Shown here: in pieces, positions 23,504 to 32,311 of the stretch
Position numbering within the stretch: the stretch's first letter is position 1
How the letters are laid out: every line of letters starts with the position of its first letter
DNA from: an uncultured Neglectibacter sp.
GTDB lineage: Bacteria; Bacillota; Clostridia; Oscillospirales; Acutalibacteraceae
Length of the DNA: 52,244 bases
Direction: 5' to 3'
Assembly (NCBI GenBank): GCA_904374805.1
Contig: CAJFEW010000010.1
Span: 1 to 52,244, forward strand
Program-made: the position numbers and the translations under genes
Notes under the pieces: model-generated
What the model saw: only the letters and a program-made list of their open reading frames with translations
What the model was told of the DNA's origin: nothing
Databases searched by the model: none

Positions 23504-23532
23504 ATTGTATGACCCCCAAAGGATTTGGTGCC
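23504..23532 (-). promoter_or_regulatory. Possible sigma-E/sigma-K promoter of the Cys-rich gene
   Basis: Minus strand CATACAAT (23504-23511) matches the mother-cell -10 consensus CATA---T. About 15 bases upstream GGCACC contains the AC element expected for sigma-K. No sigma-A promoter was seen in the same interval. Confidence 0.4.
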
Positions 23533-23560
23533 AACAAGCCCGCCCCTTGTGGAACTGCCG

Positions 23561-23600
23561 CACAAAGCGGCGCCGCTTCTTTCCAAAAGCAGGCGCCGCT
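23561..23600 (-). terminator. Terminator of pcrA
   Basis: Minus strand AGCGGCGCC and GGCGCCGCT pair across a 17-base loop and are followed by TTTGTG. It lies within 50 bases of the pcrA stop. Confidence 0.6.
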
Positions 23601-23609
23601 GGGAACGGA

Positions 23610-26000
23610 TTACAGTTTGGTCAGTCTGGCAAAGTTGGCAAAGAGCTTCTTCGTACCCACCTTGTCGAAGGCAATTTCCAACAGCGTGTCGTTTGCCATG
23701 GGCGTGGCGGAGAGAATCAAGCCCTTCCCAAAGGTTTTGTGGGACACAGTGTCCCCGGGCTTGTAGGTCCCTGCCGGGGCGGGTTTGGTGGGAGAGGGAG
23801 TAAAGGCAGGCCGGAAGGGCGTCTGGGCCGTGGCTGCCTGGGGGGAACGGGCTCCGAAAGCAGGCATGGACCCCACAGAGCGGTGGGCCCACTCTCGGGA
23901 GCGGCTGTGCTCGATTAGCTCCTCGGGGATCTCCCCTGCAAAGCGGGACAGCCGGTTGCGGGAGGTGGTGCCGAAGATCATGCGGCTCTCCGCGTGGTAG
24001 ATGTAGAGCTCCTCCCTGGCCCGGGTGATGGCCACATAGGCCAAGCGCCGCTCCTCCTCCACCTCTTCCGGGTTGTACAACACCGACATGCCGGGGAATA
24101 CCCCCTCCTCCCAGCCGGGCAGAAGCACCACCGGGAACTCCAAGCCTTTGGCCGAGTGGACGGTCATCAGCACCGCAGAGTCCGCCTCCTGGTCGTAGTT
24201 GTCGATGTCTGTAAACAGGGAGACCTCCTCCAAAAAGCCGGAGAGGGAGGCCTCCTCCCCTGCCTCCTCTTCGTACCGCCGCAGCATAGAGGAAAGCTCC
24301 CGCACGTTCTCGATGCGCTCTTCCGCCTTTTCGGGCTCGTCCTGCCGGAGAAATTCCTCGTAGGAAAGCTGCTCCAGCAATTCCTCATACAGGGCGCTGG
24401 GGGAAAGCTGGCCGGATTCGTTCTGTTCCCGACACGCTTCCATCAAGGACATAAAAGGCGCCAGCTTGCCGGCCGCCCGGGACAGGGAGGGAAAGTCCTT
24501 GGGATGGGAAAACACGGCAAAAAGGCTCTCCCCAATCTGCTGGGCAATTTGGGAGGCAAGCTCTACCGTGCGCTCTCCAATGCCCCGGCGAGGCACGTTC
24601 ACAATGCGGCGCAGGCGGATTTCATCGGCGGGGTTGTTGATGACGCTCAAATAGGCGATCATGTCCCGCACCTCCTTCCGGTCGAAGAACCGGGTGCCCC
24701 CGATGATCCGGTGGGGGATCCCCTCCTTGGCAAACATGCGCTCCAGCGCCAAAGACTGGGAATTCATCCGGTACAGCACGGCGTAGTCGGAAAACTTTCG
24801 CCCTGCCGCCACTCCTTCCAAAATGGTGCGGGCGATCCGGTCGGCCTCGTCCTGCTCGTTTTCCGCCAGGTGCAGGGCGATTTTTTTCCCTGGACCGGCG
24901 GCGGTCCACAAGGTCTTCCCCTTGCGCTCCTGGTTGTTGGCAATCACCGCATTGGCTGCGTCCAGAATATTCTGGGTGGAACGGTAATTTTGCTCCAGCC
25001 GCACCACTTTGGCCCCGGGGAAGTCCTCCTCAAAGTGCAGGATGTTTTCAATGGTGGCCCCCCGGAACTTGTAGATGCTCTGGTCGTCGTCGCCCACCAC
25101 GCACAGGTTGCCGCTGCGCTGGGCCAGCAGGCTGACAAACTCGTATTGGGCGTGGTTGGTGTCCTGGTACTCATCCACCATCAGGTAGCGGAACCGGTTT
25201 TGGTAGTACTCCAGCACGTCCGGGCATTTTTGGAACAGGCGCACGGCGTTCACCAGCAGGTCGTCAAAATCCATGGCGTCCCCGTCCTCCAGCCGCCGCT
25301 GGTACAGCCGGTAGGCCCGGGCCACCTGTTTGCGCCGGAAGTCGTCCCCCGCGCTTTGGGCGTACTCCTCCGGGGAGATGAGCTGATCCTTAGCCCGGGA
25401 GATCTCCCCCAGCACCGCCCGGGGAGACAGGGCACGCTCGGAGATCTCCAGCTCCTTTAACACCTCTTTCATCAGCCGGCGGCTGTCATCCGTGTCGTAA
25501 ATGGTAAAGTGGGAGGTGTACCCCAGACGGTCCCCGTCCCGGCGGAGAATCCTGGCGCAGCTGGAGTGGAACGTGGAGGCCCACACCTCTTCGCCGCCTT
25601 CTCCCAGCATTTGGCACAGCCGGGCTTTCAACTCCCCGGCCGCCTTGTTGGTAAAGGTGATGGCCATCACCCGCCAAGGCGGGCAGGGGCTGACCGCCAG
25701 CCGGGCCCGCACCCCCTCCGAAAGCTCTCCCCCCTGCCGCAGGTACTCTTGGCAGGCCTGCACGTCCTCTTGGGTAAGGGCTTCGCTGACAAAGGGGCTG
25801 TGGTACGCCTGCCCGTAGCGCACCAGATTGGCGATGCGGTTGACCAACACCGTGGTTTTGCCGCTGCCCGCTCCGGCCAGCACCAACACCGCTCCTTCCG
25901 TGGCGAACACCGCCTCCTGCTGCCGGTCGTTCATGCGGGAGAAATCCCGCTCCATCACTTGTTTTCTCAATTGGACAAAAGTTTCCTTGGCTGTTCCCAT
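23610..26000 (-). CDS. pcrA: ATP-dependent DNA helicase PcrA/UvrD
   Basis: Superfamily 1A 3'-5' helicase for DNA repair, plasmid replication and removal of RecA; 796 residues. Motifs in order: Q-motif NDRQQEAV, Walker A AGAGSGKTT near residue 42, MVDEYQDTN (motif II), GDDDQSIYKFRGA (III), QNYRSTQNILDAAN (IV), LMTVHSAKGLEFPVV (V) and VAITRAREELYI (VI). The C-terminal Tudor-like domain (YKPGDTVSHKTFGKG near residue 748) that binds RNA polymerase in PcrA is present, separated by a low-complexity linker. ATG26000 is assigned because the helicase core begins soon after and a promoter lies at 26052-26080; the RBS is poor. Confidence 0.95.
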   Translation of the reverse strand: MGTAKETFVQLRKQVMERDFSRMNDRQQEAVFATEGAVLVLAGAGSGKTTVLVNRIANLVRYGQAYHSPFVSEALTQEDVQACQEYLRQGGELSEGVRARLAVSPCPPWRVMAITFTNKAAGELKARLCQMLGEGGEEVWASTFHSSCARILRRDGDRLGYTSHFTIYDTDDSRRLMKEVLKELEISERALSPRAVLGEISRAKDQLISPEEYAQSAGDDFRRKQVARAYRLYQRRLEDGDAMDFDDLLVNAVRLFQKCPDVLEYYQNRFRYLMVDEYQDTNHAQYEFVSLLAQRSGNLCVVGDDDQSIYKFRGATIENILHFEEDFPGAKVVRLEQNYRSTQNILDAANAVIANNQERKGKTLWTAAGPGKKIALHLAENEQDEADRIARTILEGVAAGRKFSDYAVLYRMNSQSLALERMFAKEGIPHRIIGGTRFFDRKEVRDMIAYLSVINNPADEIRLRRIVNVPRRGIGERTVELASQIAQQIGESLFAVFSHPKDFPSLSRAAGKLAPFMSLMEACREQNESGQLSPSALYEELLEQLSYEEFLRQDEPEKAEERIENVRELSSMLRRYEEEAGEEASLSGFLEEVSLFTDIDNYDQEADSAVLMTVHSAKGLEFPVVLLPGWEEGVFPGMSVLYNPEEVEEERRLAYVAITRAREELYIYHAESRMIFGTTSRNRLSRFAGEIPEELIEHSRSREWAHRSVGSMPAFGARSPQAATAQTPFRPAFTPSPTKPAPAGTYKPGDTVSHKTFGKGLILSATPMANDTLLEIAFDKVGTKKLFANFARLTKL

Positions 26001-26051
26001 ATGTACACCGTATGCCTTTCGGCTCTCCTTTTCTAGCGTTTCACTGGCCCT

Positions 26052-26080
26052 ATTGTACCCTATCCCAGCGGGGAAAGCAA
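26052..26080 (-). promoter_or_regulatory. Sigma-A promoter of pcrA
   Basis: Minus strand TTGCTT, 17 bases, TACAAT. Its position excludes the longer upstream frame for pcrA. Confidence 0.65.
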
Positions 26081-26134
26081 TGGCCCAACCGGCCCCTCTC
26101 CCATTTTTCGACCGGTTGTCCCCCTGGGAAGCAT

Positions 26135-26163
26135 TTGACAATCGCTCCCAATCCAGGTACACT
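26135..26163 (+). promoter_or_regulatory. Sigma-A promoter of the DUF1836 gene
   Basis: TTGACA, 17 bases, TACACT, 25 bases before the GTG start codon. Confidence 0.7.
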
Positions 26164-26188
26164 GAAAGGCAGAAAGGAAGGATGCCTT

Positions 26189-26740
26189 GTGGAAACAGAA
26201 CGCGCCAGGGAGGCCATCTCCCACTGGGCCCAGGAAGGGGAGTCCTTTACCCCGCCTGCCTGGGAGGACTTTCCCACCATACCCCTGTACATGGACCAGG
26301 TGATTCTCTATTTGGGAGAGAGCTTGGAGCTGTTCCAACGGGAGGAGAGCGCCAGCCTGCTCACCAGCTCCATGATCAACAACTATGTGAAACACGGGCT
26401 GCTCCCCCACCCGGAGAAGAAAAAATACAGCAGGGAGCACCTGGGCGCCCTCATGGCCATCTGTGCCCTCAAGCAGGTGCTCTCCATGCAGGATGTGGAT
26501 ACCTTGTTCGGCCAAGGCCCTCTGGACCGGGAGACCTACGCCCTGTTTCGGGAAGCCCACCAGCGGGCGGTGCGGGAGACCTGCCAGGCCTTGGAGAAGA
26601 CCTGCCGGGAGAAGGAGGATCTAAAACAGGCGGCCTTGCTGCTGGCTGTGGAGGCCAATGCCAAGCGGGCCGCGGCGGAGCGGATCCTCTGCGAACTGGG
26701 CAGGCAGGAGAAACCTGCCGGCAAGGAAAAACGAGACTGA
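26189..26740 (+). CDS. DUF1836 domain protein, predicted MerR-like DNA-binding protein
   Basis: 183-residue protein of the DUF1836 family, which carries a MerR-like winged helix: LTSSMINNYVKHGLLPHPEKKKYSREHLGALMAI, in two halves, resembles the MerR recognition region (residues about 62-95). The family is common in Firmicutes and is usually annotated only as DUF1836. The start is GTG26189, preceded by AAGGAAGG at seven bases; no in-frame ATG lies between promoter and domain. It is co-transcribed with the TIM-barrel gene 18 bases downstream. Target genes unknown. Confidence 0.85.
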   Translation: METERAREAISHWAQEGESFTPPAWEDFPTIPLYMDQVILYLGESLELFQREESASLLTSSMINNYVKHGLLPHPEKKKYSREHLGALMAICALKQVLSMQDVDTLFGQGPLDRETYALFREAHQRAVRETCQALEKTCREKEDLKQAALLLAVEANAKRAAAERILCELGRQEKPAGKEKRD

Positions 26741-26758
26741 GGAGGGGGGAACTGGCTT

Positions 26759-27553
26759 TTGCTAACCGGTATCAGCACCGCCTGCCTGTACCCCATGGAG
26801 ACAGAGCAGGCCCTGGAAAAACTGCTGCGCCTGGGGTTTCGCCGGTTTGAGGTTTTCTTAAACTGCATGGAAGAACTGCAGCAGCCCTACCTGCGGCAGT
26901 TAAAGCAGCGGGCCCAGGCCTATGGGGCCGTCTTTGTGTCCCTGCATCCCTTCACCTCGGCCATGGAATCCAGCCTTCTGTTTGGAGATTACCCCCGCCG
27001 CACGAAAGAGGCCTTTGACTTTTACCGCCGCTATCTGGCGGCCTGCGCTTACCTGGGCGGCCACTATGTGGTGATCCACGGCCAGCCGGCAGGCCACGGC
27101 GCGCTTTCCGACCAGGCGTATTGGGAGCGGTTTGGGGAGCTTTACCGCCTAGGGGACCAAGAGGGCGCCTGGCCCGCCCAGGAAAACGTGCGAAACCACC
27201 GGGCCGCCGACCCCCGCTTTTTGGAGGGCATGCGCCGCGCCTTGGGGGAGGAGTGCGCCTTTGTGCTGGACGTAAAACAGTGCCGCCTCTCCGGATACCC
27301 CCTAAAGGAAACCTGGCAGGCTATGGGAGACCGGCTGGTCCACGTGCACCTGAGCGATTGCACCCAGCAGGAACCCTGCCTGCTGCCGGGACAGGGCAAC
27401 TTCGATTTTGCCGCTTTCCGCACCCGTCTGGAACAGGGAGGATTTTCCGGAACAGCGGTCACCGAGGTGTACCGCCGGAACTTCCAACAGGAAAGCGAGC
27501 TGAAAGATTCTCTCTTTTTTACAAAAAAAGTCCTCCAATCCCCCATTTCCTGA
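26759..27553 (+). CDS. Sugar phosphate isomerase/epimerase family protein
   Basis: 264-residue xylose isomerase-like TIM barrel (AP endonuclease 2 superfamily). Features: N-terminal TGISTACLYP strand, SLHPFTSAME near residue 60, VIHGQPAGH near residue 104, and FVLDVKQC and HVHLSDC near residues 165 and 197, which supply the His, Asp and Glu metal ligands. It could be a sugar isomerase or an endonuclease IV-like enzyme. The start is TTG26759, with GGAGGGGGGAA just upstream. It follows the DUF1836 gene, which may regulate it. Confidence 0.8.
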   Translation: MLTGISTACLYPMETEQALEKLLRLGFRRFEVFLNCMEELQQPYLRQLKQRAQAYGAVFVSLHPFTSAMESSLLFGDYPRRTKEAFDFYRRYLAACAYLGGHYVVIHGQPAGHGALSDQAYWERFGELYRLGDQEGAWPAQENVRNHRAADPRFLEGMRRALGEECAFVLDVKQCRLSGYPLKETWQAMGDRLVHVHLSDCTQQEPCLLPGQGNFDFAAFRTRLEQGGFSGTAVTEVYRRNFQQESELKDSLFFTKKVLQSPIS

Positions 27554-27561
27554 CAAAATTC

Positions 27562-27591
27562 TTGCTTTTTTGCACGGTTTTCGTGTATAAT
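27562..27591 (+). promoter_or_regulatory. Promoter of nrdR
   Basis: TTGCTT, 18 bases, TATAAT, 34 bases before the TTG start codon. Confidence 0.6.
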
Positions 27592-27625
27592 GAGAGGGAG
27601 GCTAAATCATGGAGGTGTCCCGATC

Positions 27626-28090
27626 TTGAAATGTCCCTTTTGCGGCTGTGTGGAAAGCCGCGTGATAGATTCCCGCCCCACAGACGAGGGGGAACGCATC
27701 CGCCGCCGGAGAGAGTGCCTGGAGTGCGGCAAGCGCTTTACCACCTACGAAGTCATTGAAACCGTGCCCATTGTGGTGATCAAAAAGGATAAATCCCGGG
27801 AGACTTTCGACCGAAGCAAACTTTTAAACGGCCTGCTGCGCGCCTGTGAAAAACGGCCGGTCTCCATGGACACCCTGGAGCGCATTGTGGACGAAATTGA
27901 AAATTTGCTGCAAAACTCCCTGGACCGGGAGGTGTCCTCCCAGCGCATTGGCACCTATGCCATGGAAAAGCTGAAGAACGTGGACGAGGTGGCCTACGTG
28001 CGCTTCGCCTCTGTCTACCGGCAGTTCAAGGACATCAACAGCTTTATGGAAGAGCTGTCCAAAATCATCAACAGCAAAAAGGATTCCTAA
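27626..28090 (+). CDS. nrdR: Transcriptional repressor NrdR
   Basis: 154-residue ribonucleotide reductase repressor. The N-terminal zinc ribbon has CPFCG and CLECG, followed by KRFTTYE, and the ATP-cone domain (about residues 45-135) senses ATP/dATP. It represses nrd operons through NrdR boxes; no nrd genes are in this window. The start is TTG27626 (LKCPFCG), preceded by GGAGGTG eight bases upstream; the extended frame starting at 27590 would run through the promoter and lacks an RBS. Followed directly by a terminator. Confidence 0.96.
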   Translation: MKCPFCGCVESRVIDSRPTDEGERIRRRRECLECGKRFTTYEVIETVPIVVIKKDKSRETFDRSKLLNGLLRACEKRPVSMDTLERIVDEIENLLQNSLDREVSSQRIGTYAMEKLKNVDEVAYVRFASVYRQFKDINSFMEELSKIINSKKDS

Positions 28091-28131
28091 GGTGCTCCTG
28101 CATCTAGGAAGAAAATACAGAACGAGCAGGG

Positions 28132-28159
28132 GGCCTCGCCCAAGGGTGGGGCCTTTTTT
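28132..28159 (+). terminator. Terminator of nrdR
   Basis: GGCCTCGCCC, two-base loop, GGGTGGGGCC, then TTTTTT. Confidence 0.88.
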
Positions 28160-28196
28160 GTCCCCTGCAACCGCTTCTAAGAAAGAGGAGATTTCT

Positions 28197-29248
28197 ATGC
28201 AAACCGCTTTGCGAAAAGACCGGGATGTAGCGGTGGATTTCATCAAAGCTTTTGCCATCCTTGGGGTGGTGCTCATCCATGTTTCTACAGGGGCCTATGC
28301 CAACCCTGTGGGATCTTTCCCCTGGTATTCCGCCGTGCTTTGGGGGTCTGTCAGCCGGGCCAGCGTGCCTCTGTTTCTCATGTGCACCGGCGTGCTGTTC
28401 TTGGGACCGGAACGGGAACTGAGTGAAAAAAGCTGTGGCTGCGCTACATTCTGCGCCTCTTGGCTGCCTTGTTTGTCTGGGCCGCCGTGTACAAAGTGTA
28501 CCACCTGGTGGACACAAACACCGTAAGCCCCAGCACCTTGCTGGCCGCAGGAAAAGAACTGGTGTTGTTTCAGCACGAGTCCCATCTCTACTACCTGCAC
28601 ATCGTGCTGCTGGTTTACGCCTTTCTCCCTTTGACCCGGCTGCTCACCTGCCGGGGAAGCAAAAGGCTTGTGGAATATTTCCTGCTTCTCTGGTTTGCGT
28701 TGGGCATCTTCTACCCCACTGTCATTCACTTTTGGCCCTTCCGGCTGCTCAGCGGCATTCCGCTCCAGTGGCGTATGAACATGACCTGGGCAGCCATTGG
28801 CTACGGGGTGCTGGGGTACTACCTCAAGCGCTATCCCATCAAGAAACGGTGGGCTGTGGCCAGCCTGGCGGTAGGCTTCGCCATGGTCTTTGGGCTTACG
28901 GTGCGCTTCTCCTTAAACAAGGGCGTTTTAGACACCCAGTTTTGGGAGGGCATGAGCGTTGGCGTCTGCTTGATGGCCGCTGGAATCTTTGCACTGTTCT
29001 ACGCCGTGCCTGCCTCTTCGGTGCCTGCTTGTCTCACCTCGGGAGCACGCTTTCTCGCCAAAGCTTCCTTCTGCGTCTATCTGTGCCACATGCTGTTTCT
29101 AAGCATATTCCGCAACTTGGGAATGGATGCCAACTGGCCCACCCCGTTGGTGGGCATTCCCCTTCTGGCCGGCCTCACCTTCCTGGCATCCCTCTTGGTG
29201 TATGGCATTCTCTCCAAAATCCCTGGGGTCAAACACTGGCTGATTTAA
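28197..29248 (+). pseudogene. Acyltransferase 3 family membrane protein, frameshifted
   Basis: Integral membrane acyltransferase (OatA/WecH/NodX type) that would O-acetylate a cell-surface sugar. The first part, from ATG28197 (RBS AAGAGGAG), reads VAVDFIKAFAILGVVLIHV, the family's N-terminal His helix, through to ELSEK. At the A6 run 28426-28431 the frame changes: the rest of the protein (KLWLRYILRLLAALFVWAAVYK onward, with eight more membrane segments to 29248) continues in the -1 frame. One extra A would restore a single frame of about 350 residues. The body has no stop codons or other damage. It could be a recent pseudogene, a sequencing error, or an expressed gene using -1 slippage on AAA-AAG. 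Confidence 0.7.
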
Positions 29249-29268
29249 ATAGGATTTGCTTGCAAAAA

Positions 29269-29300
29269 AAGCTGCTGCACACCTGTGCAACAGCTTTTTT
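29269..29300. terminator. Bidirectional terminator
   Basis: AGCTGCTGCACA and TGTGCAACAGCT pair around CC, flanked by A7 on the left and T6 on the right, so both the acyltransferase (plus) and the MFS gene (minus) end here. Confidence 0.88.
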
Positions 29301-29320
29301 CTTTTGAGATTGCCACTTTT

Positions 29321-30628
29321 TCAGCGGTCTTCCTTCTGGGAGAAATACCGGTTCCTTCCCACAAAGAGAATCATCCCGCCCACCGCGAAGAGGATGGCCA
29401 GGCTGATGACTCCCACGGAATCCCGGCCGGTAAACTGGGTGAACAGGCCCACCAGCAAAGGCCCCAGCACAGCGGCAAATTTGCCGAAAATATCGAAAAA
29501 GCCGAAGTATTCGTTGGAGCGGTCCGCAGGGATCAGCTTGCCAAAATAGGAGCGGGAAATGGCCTGAATTCCTCCCTGCACCGTGCCCACCAAAAAGGCC
29601 ATGCACCAAAACAGCACCAGGGAGAACTGAAGGGCGCCTGGGTCGCCAGGGTTCTGCTCGATGTTAAAGCCCATGAAGAAGCCCACCAAAGTGATGACAA
29701 AATAGACGCCCACCGCCCCGCACAGCAAGTTGATGGCGCCCACCTTCCCGGCAAGTTTGCCAAACAGAATGGAGAAGGGCACGGCCACAATCTGGGTGAC
29801 CAAAAGGGCCAGAATCATGCTCACATCGTCCAAGCCCAGCTTGGACCCATAGGACGTGGAGATGGAGATGATGGTGTTCACCCCGTCGATGTAGAAGAAG
29901 TAAGCGACGATAAATAGGAAGACCCGCTTGTGGGTGAAAATGTCCTGCAAGGTGCTCCAGAGATTGCGGAGGGTGGAGCGGAGCACGTGCTGCTGAGTGG
30001 GAATGTAGTGGACCTGCCGGACGTTCTTCAGCAGGGGAATGCTGAACACGCCCCACCAGGCGGTGGTCAGCACGATGATGGCCTTAAAGGCCAGGGGGTT
30101 GTCCATGCCCAGCACAAACAAAAGGACGATGGACAGCACAAAGGGGATGGTGCTTCCGCCGATGTATCCCATGGCATAGCCCCAAGAGGAGACCCGGTCC
30201 ATGCGCTCCGGGGTGGTCACATCGGTGAGAAAAGAGTCGTAAAACAGGCAGGACCCGGAAAAGCCAATGTGGGAGAGAACGTAGCCCACCAGAAGGCCCC
30301 GGTAATCGTTGGTAAAGGCGCTGAACAAGGTAAACGCCAGGCCGATTCCCAAAAACACGGCAAACAGCCGTTTTTTGTGGCCCTTGTGGTCCGCCAAAGA
30401 TCCCAGAAACGGGGCCAGCACGGCGGAGATAAAGGTGGCCACCGCGGTGCCGTAGGACCAGAGCACCAGGTTATCCGCCCCGGCGGCCTGGCACACATTG
30501 CCGAAGTAGATGGGGAAAATCACCGCGGAAATGTTGGTGGAATAGACCGAATTGGCCCAATCGTAGAGAATCCAGCTTTTCTCTGTTTTCGTAAACTTTT
30601 TCTCACGGGCCTGCAAGCCTGTTGCCAT
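29321..30628 (-). CDS. MFS transporter, UMF1/Atg22-like family
   Basis: 435-residue membrane protein with about 12 transmembrane segments. The N-terminal KSWILYDWANSVYSTNI is the typical start of UMF1-family (Atg22-like) MFS proteins, and APFLGSLADHKGHKKR near residue 73 is the loop 2-3 motif. TVQGGIQAISRSYFGKLIPADRSNEYFGF near residue 350 is also characteristic, split by the helix 10 loop. The fungal relatives export amino acids from vacuoles; bacterial substrates are not established. Transcribed alone. ATG30628 is assigned by its position before the hydrophobic start. Confidence 0.9.
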   Translation of the reverse strand: MATGLQAREKKFTKTEKSWILYDWANSVYSTNISAVIFPIYFGNVCQAAGADNLVLWSYGTAVATFISAVLAPFLGSLADHKGHKKRLFAVFLGIGLAFTLFSAFTNDYRGLLVGYVLSHIGFSGSCLFYDSFLTDVTTPERMDRVSSWGYAMGYIGGSTIPFVLSIVLLFVLGMDNPLAFKAIIVLTTAWWGVFSIPLLKNVRQVHYIPTQQHVLRSTLRNLWSTLQDIFTHKRVFLFIVAYFFYIDGVNTIISISTSYGSKLGLDDVSMILALLVTQIVAVPFSILFGKLAGKVGAINLLCGAVGVYFVITLVGFFMGFNIEQNPGDPGALQFSLVLFWCMAFLVGTVQGGIQAISRSYFGKLIPADRSNEYFGFFDIFGKFAAVLGPLLVGLFTQFTGRDSVGVISLAILFAVGGMILFVGRNRYFSQKEDR

Positions 30629-30840
30629 GAGACTTCATCCTTCCGAAATAAGAATAGGTATGAGAGTATCATGCCACATTTCTGTTAAAAACGCAAGAAC
30701 AACCTGTAAAGTCTATCGCGCGTAACCGTGGGGGAGAAACCACCCTCTTCCACGCCGCAGGGCCAGGTCCGGTACCTCTGGGGGCGTGCCTCACCCTGCC
30801 GTTTGCCAGCTCAGGGCCTGCAGCCCTGTGGGCTAATTGT

Positions 30841-30872
30841 AAGGGGGAAGCTTTTTAAAACAGCTTCCCCCT
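30841..30872 (-). terminator. Hairpin after mtaB
   Basis: Minus strand AGGGGGAAGCT and AGCTTCCCCCT form an 11-base-pair stem seven bases after the mtaB stop codon. The tail (TACAATTAG) is not a clean T run, so termination may be partial. Confidence 0.55.
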
Positions 30873-30878
30873 GAACCT

Positions 30879-32177
30879 TTACGTATCTGTGACAAGGGTG
30901 GCGACTACGCTCTCCCCCTGCACCTCCACCAAGCGCACGGGAAACACCCGGCCTCCCAGGTCTTCCCCGCTGGGGAGCAGCACATGGGTGTAATTGGGGG
31001 TGTAGCCCTCCCACAGGCCCCGGGCCTTTTGCTGCTCAAAGAGCACCTCTTCCACCTGCCCCACCTGGGCCTGGAGAAAGGCCTGCTGGGTGGCCTTGGT
31101 CACGGCGATCATCCGGCGGCTGCGCTCCTCCTTCACCCGGTTTTCCACCTGGTCCGCCATGGTGTAGGCACGGGTGCCCGGCCGGCGGGAGTAGGCAAAC
31201 ACATGCACCTTGGCAAAGGCCATCTCTTGGGCAAAGGCCAGAGAGGCCTCAAACTCCTCCTGGGTCTCCCCGGCAAAACCCACCATAATGTCGGTGGTGA
31301 TGGCGCAGCCGGGGAAGGCCTGGCGCAGATCCCTCACAATCTGCCGGTATTCCCCCGTGGTGTAGTGGCGGTTCATCCGCCGGAGGGTCTCGTCGCAGCC
31401 AGACTGCAAACTCAGGTGAAATTGGGGGCACAGCTTCTCCTGCCGGGCCATGCGGGCGATCACCGGGGGCGTCAGCTGCTCCGGCTCCAAAGAGCCCAGC
31501 CGCACCCGCCGGATACCCGGGGCTTCACAGGCAGCCTCCACGGCGTCGCACAAGTGCAGCCCTATGTCCTTGCCGTAGGCGGGCAGGTTGATGCCCGTGA
31601 GCACCACCTCTTGATAGCCCGCCGCTCCCAGCTGGGCCACCTCGGCCCGCAGGTCCTCCAGAGACTTGGAACGCACCCTTCCCCGGGCGTAGGGGATGAT
31701 GCAGTAGGAGCAGAACCGGTCGCAGCCGTCCTCGATCTTGAGAAAGGCCCGGGTGCGGCCGTGAAAAGCGGACACCGCCAGTTTCTCGAACTTCTCCCCA
31801 TTCTCATGGGGGGCAATGTCCACCACCCGCTGTTTGGAGGAGAGGTACTCCAACACCCGGGGAAGGAGATCGGCCCGGCGGGCGTTGCCCAGGACAATGT
31901 CCGCGTCCAACAGGGCGGCAGCCTCCTCCGGAAAAGCCTGGGGCATGCAGCCGGTGAGCACCGCCACCGCACCGGGGTTTTCCCGCTTGGCCCGGCGCAG
32001 GGTCTGCCGGACCTTTTGGTCGCTGGTGGCCGTAACCGTGCAGGAGTTCACCACCACCACGTCTGCCTCCTCCTGCGGACCGGCCTCCTGAAAGCCCCCT
32101 TGCAGCAGCGCCTCCAGCATGGCCTCGGATTCGTATTGATTCACCTTGCAGCCCAGGGTGATCATCTTGACTTTCAT
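30879..32177 (-). CDS. mtaB: tRNA t6A37 methylthiotransferase MtaB
   Basis: Radical SAM enzyme that turns N6-threonylcarbamoyladenosine-37 of tRNA into its 2-methylthio form (ms2t6A). 432 residues: UPF0004 domain with its three Cys in LGCKVNQYESE, VNSCTVT and TGCMPQ (auxiliary [4Fe-4S] cluster); radical SAM motif CDRFCSYCIIPYARG near residue 150; and a C-terminal TRAM domain from about residue 370. SLQSGCDETLRRMNR near residue 255 and DIMVGFAGETQEEF near 300 are family blocks. ATG32177 has AGGTG upstream. It acts in the cytoplasm on tRNAs reading ANN codons. Confidence 0.95.
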   Translation of the reverse strand: MKVKMITLGCKVNQYESEAMLEALLQGGFQEAGPQEEADVVVVNSCTVTATSDQKVRQTLRRAKRENPGAVAVLTGCMPQAFPEEAAALLDADIVLGNARRADLLPRVLEYLSSKQRVVDIAPHENGEKFEKLAVSAFHGRTRAFLKIEDGCDRFCSYCIIPYARGRVRSKSLEDLRAEVAQLGAAGYQEVVLTGINLPAYGKDIGLHLCDAVEAACEAPGIRRVRLGSLEPEQLTPPVIARMARQEKLCPQFHLSLQSGCDETLRRMNRHYTTGEYRQIVRDLRQAFPGCAITTDIMVGFAGETQEEFEASLAFAQEMAFAKVHVFAYSRRPGTRAYTMADQVENRVKEERSRRMIAVTKATQQAFLQAQVGQVEEVLFEQQKARGLWEGYTPNYTHVLLPSGEDLGGRVFPVRLVEVQGESVVATLVTDT

Positions 32178-32226
32178 GGGAACACCTCGTAAAAAAAATT
32201 CCGTGCAGAGTCACGCCCAGGGAGGG

Positions 32227-32254
32227 AAAAAGTTTTCCGCCTTTTTCAAGGCGG
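32227..32254 (+). repeat. Interspersed hairpin element, copy B
   Basis: AAAAAGTTTT followed by CCGCCTT, TTTC and AAGGCGG. It belongs to the same family as the copies at 47226, 47933 and 48029 (AAAAGTT box plus a stem whose tip reads YTTTYCAAR). On the minus strand it may also end transcription from the ABC-F gene. Confidence 0.55.
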
Positions 32255-32311
32255 CAGGGGTACGGGGAGTCTTGGGGAAACGTCCCACCGGACACCAGCG
32301 CCCCCTATTTT

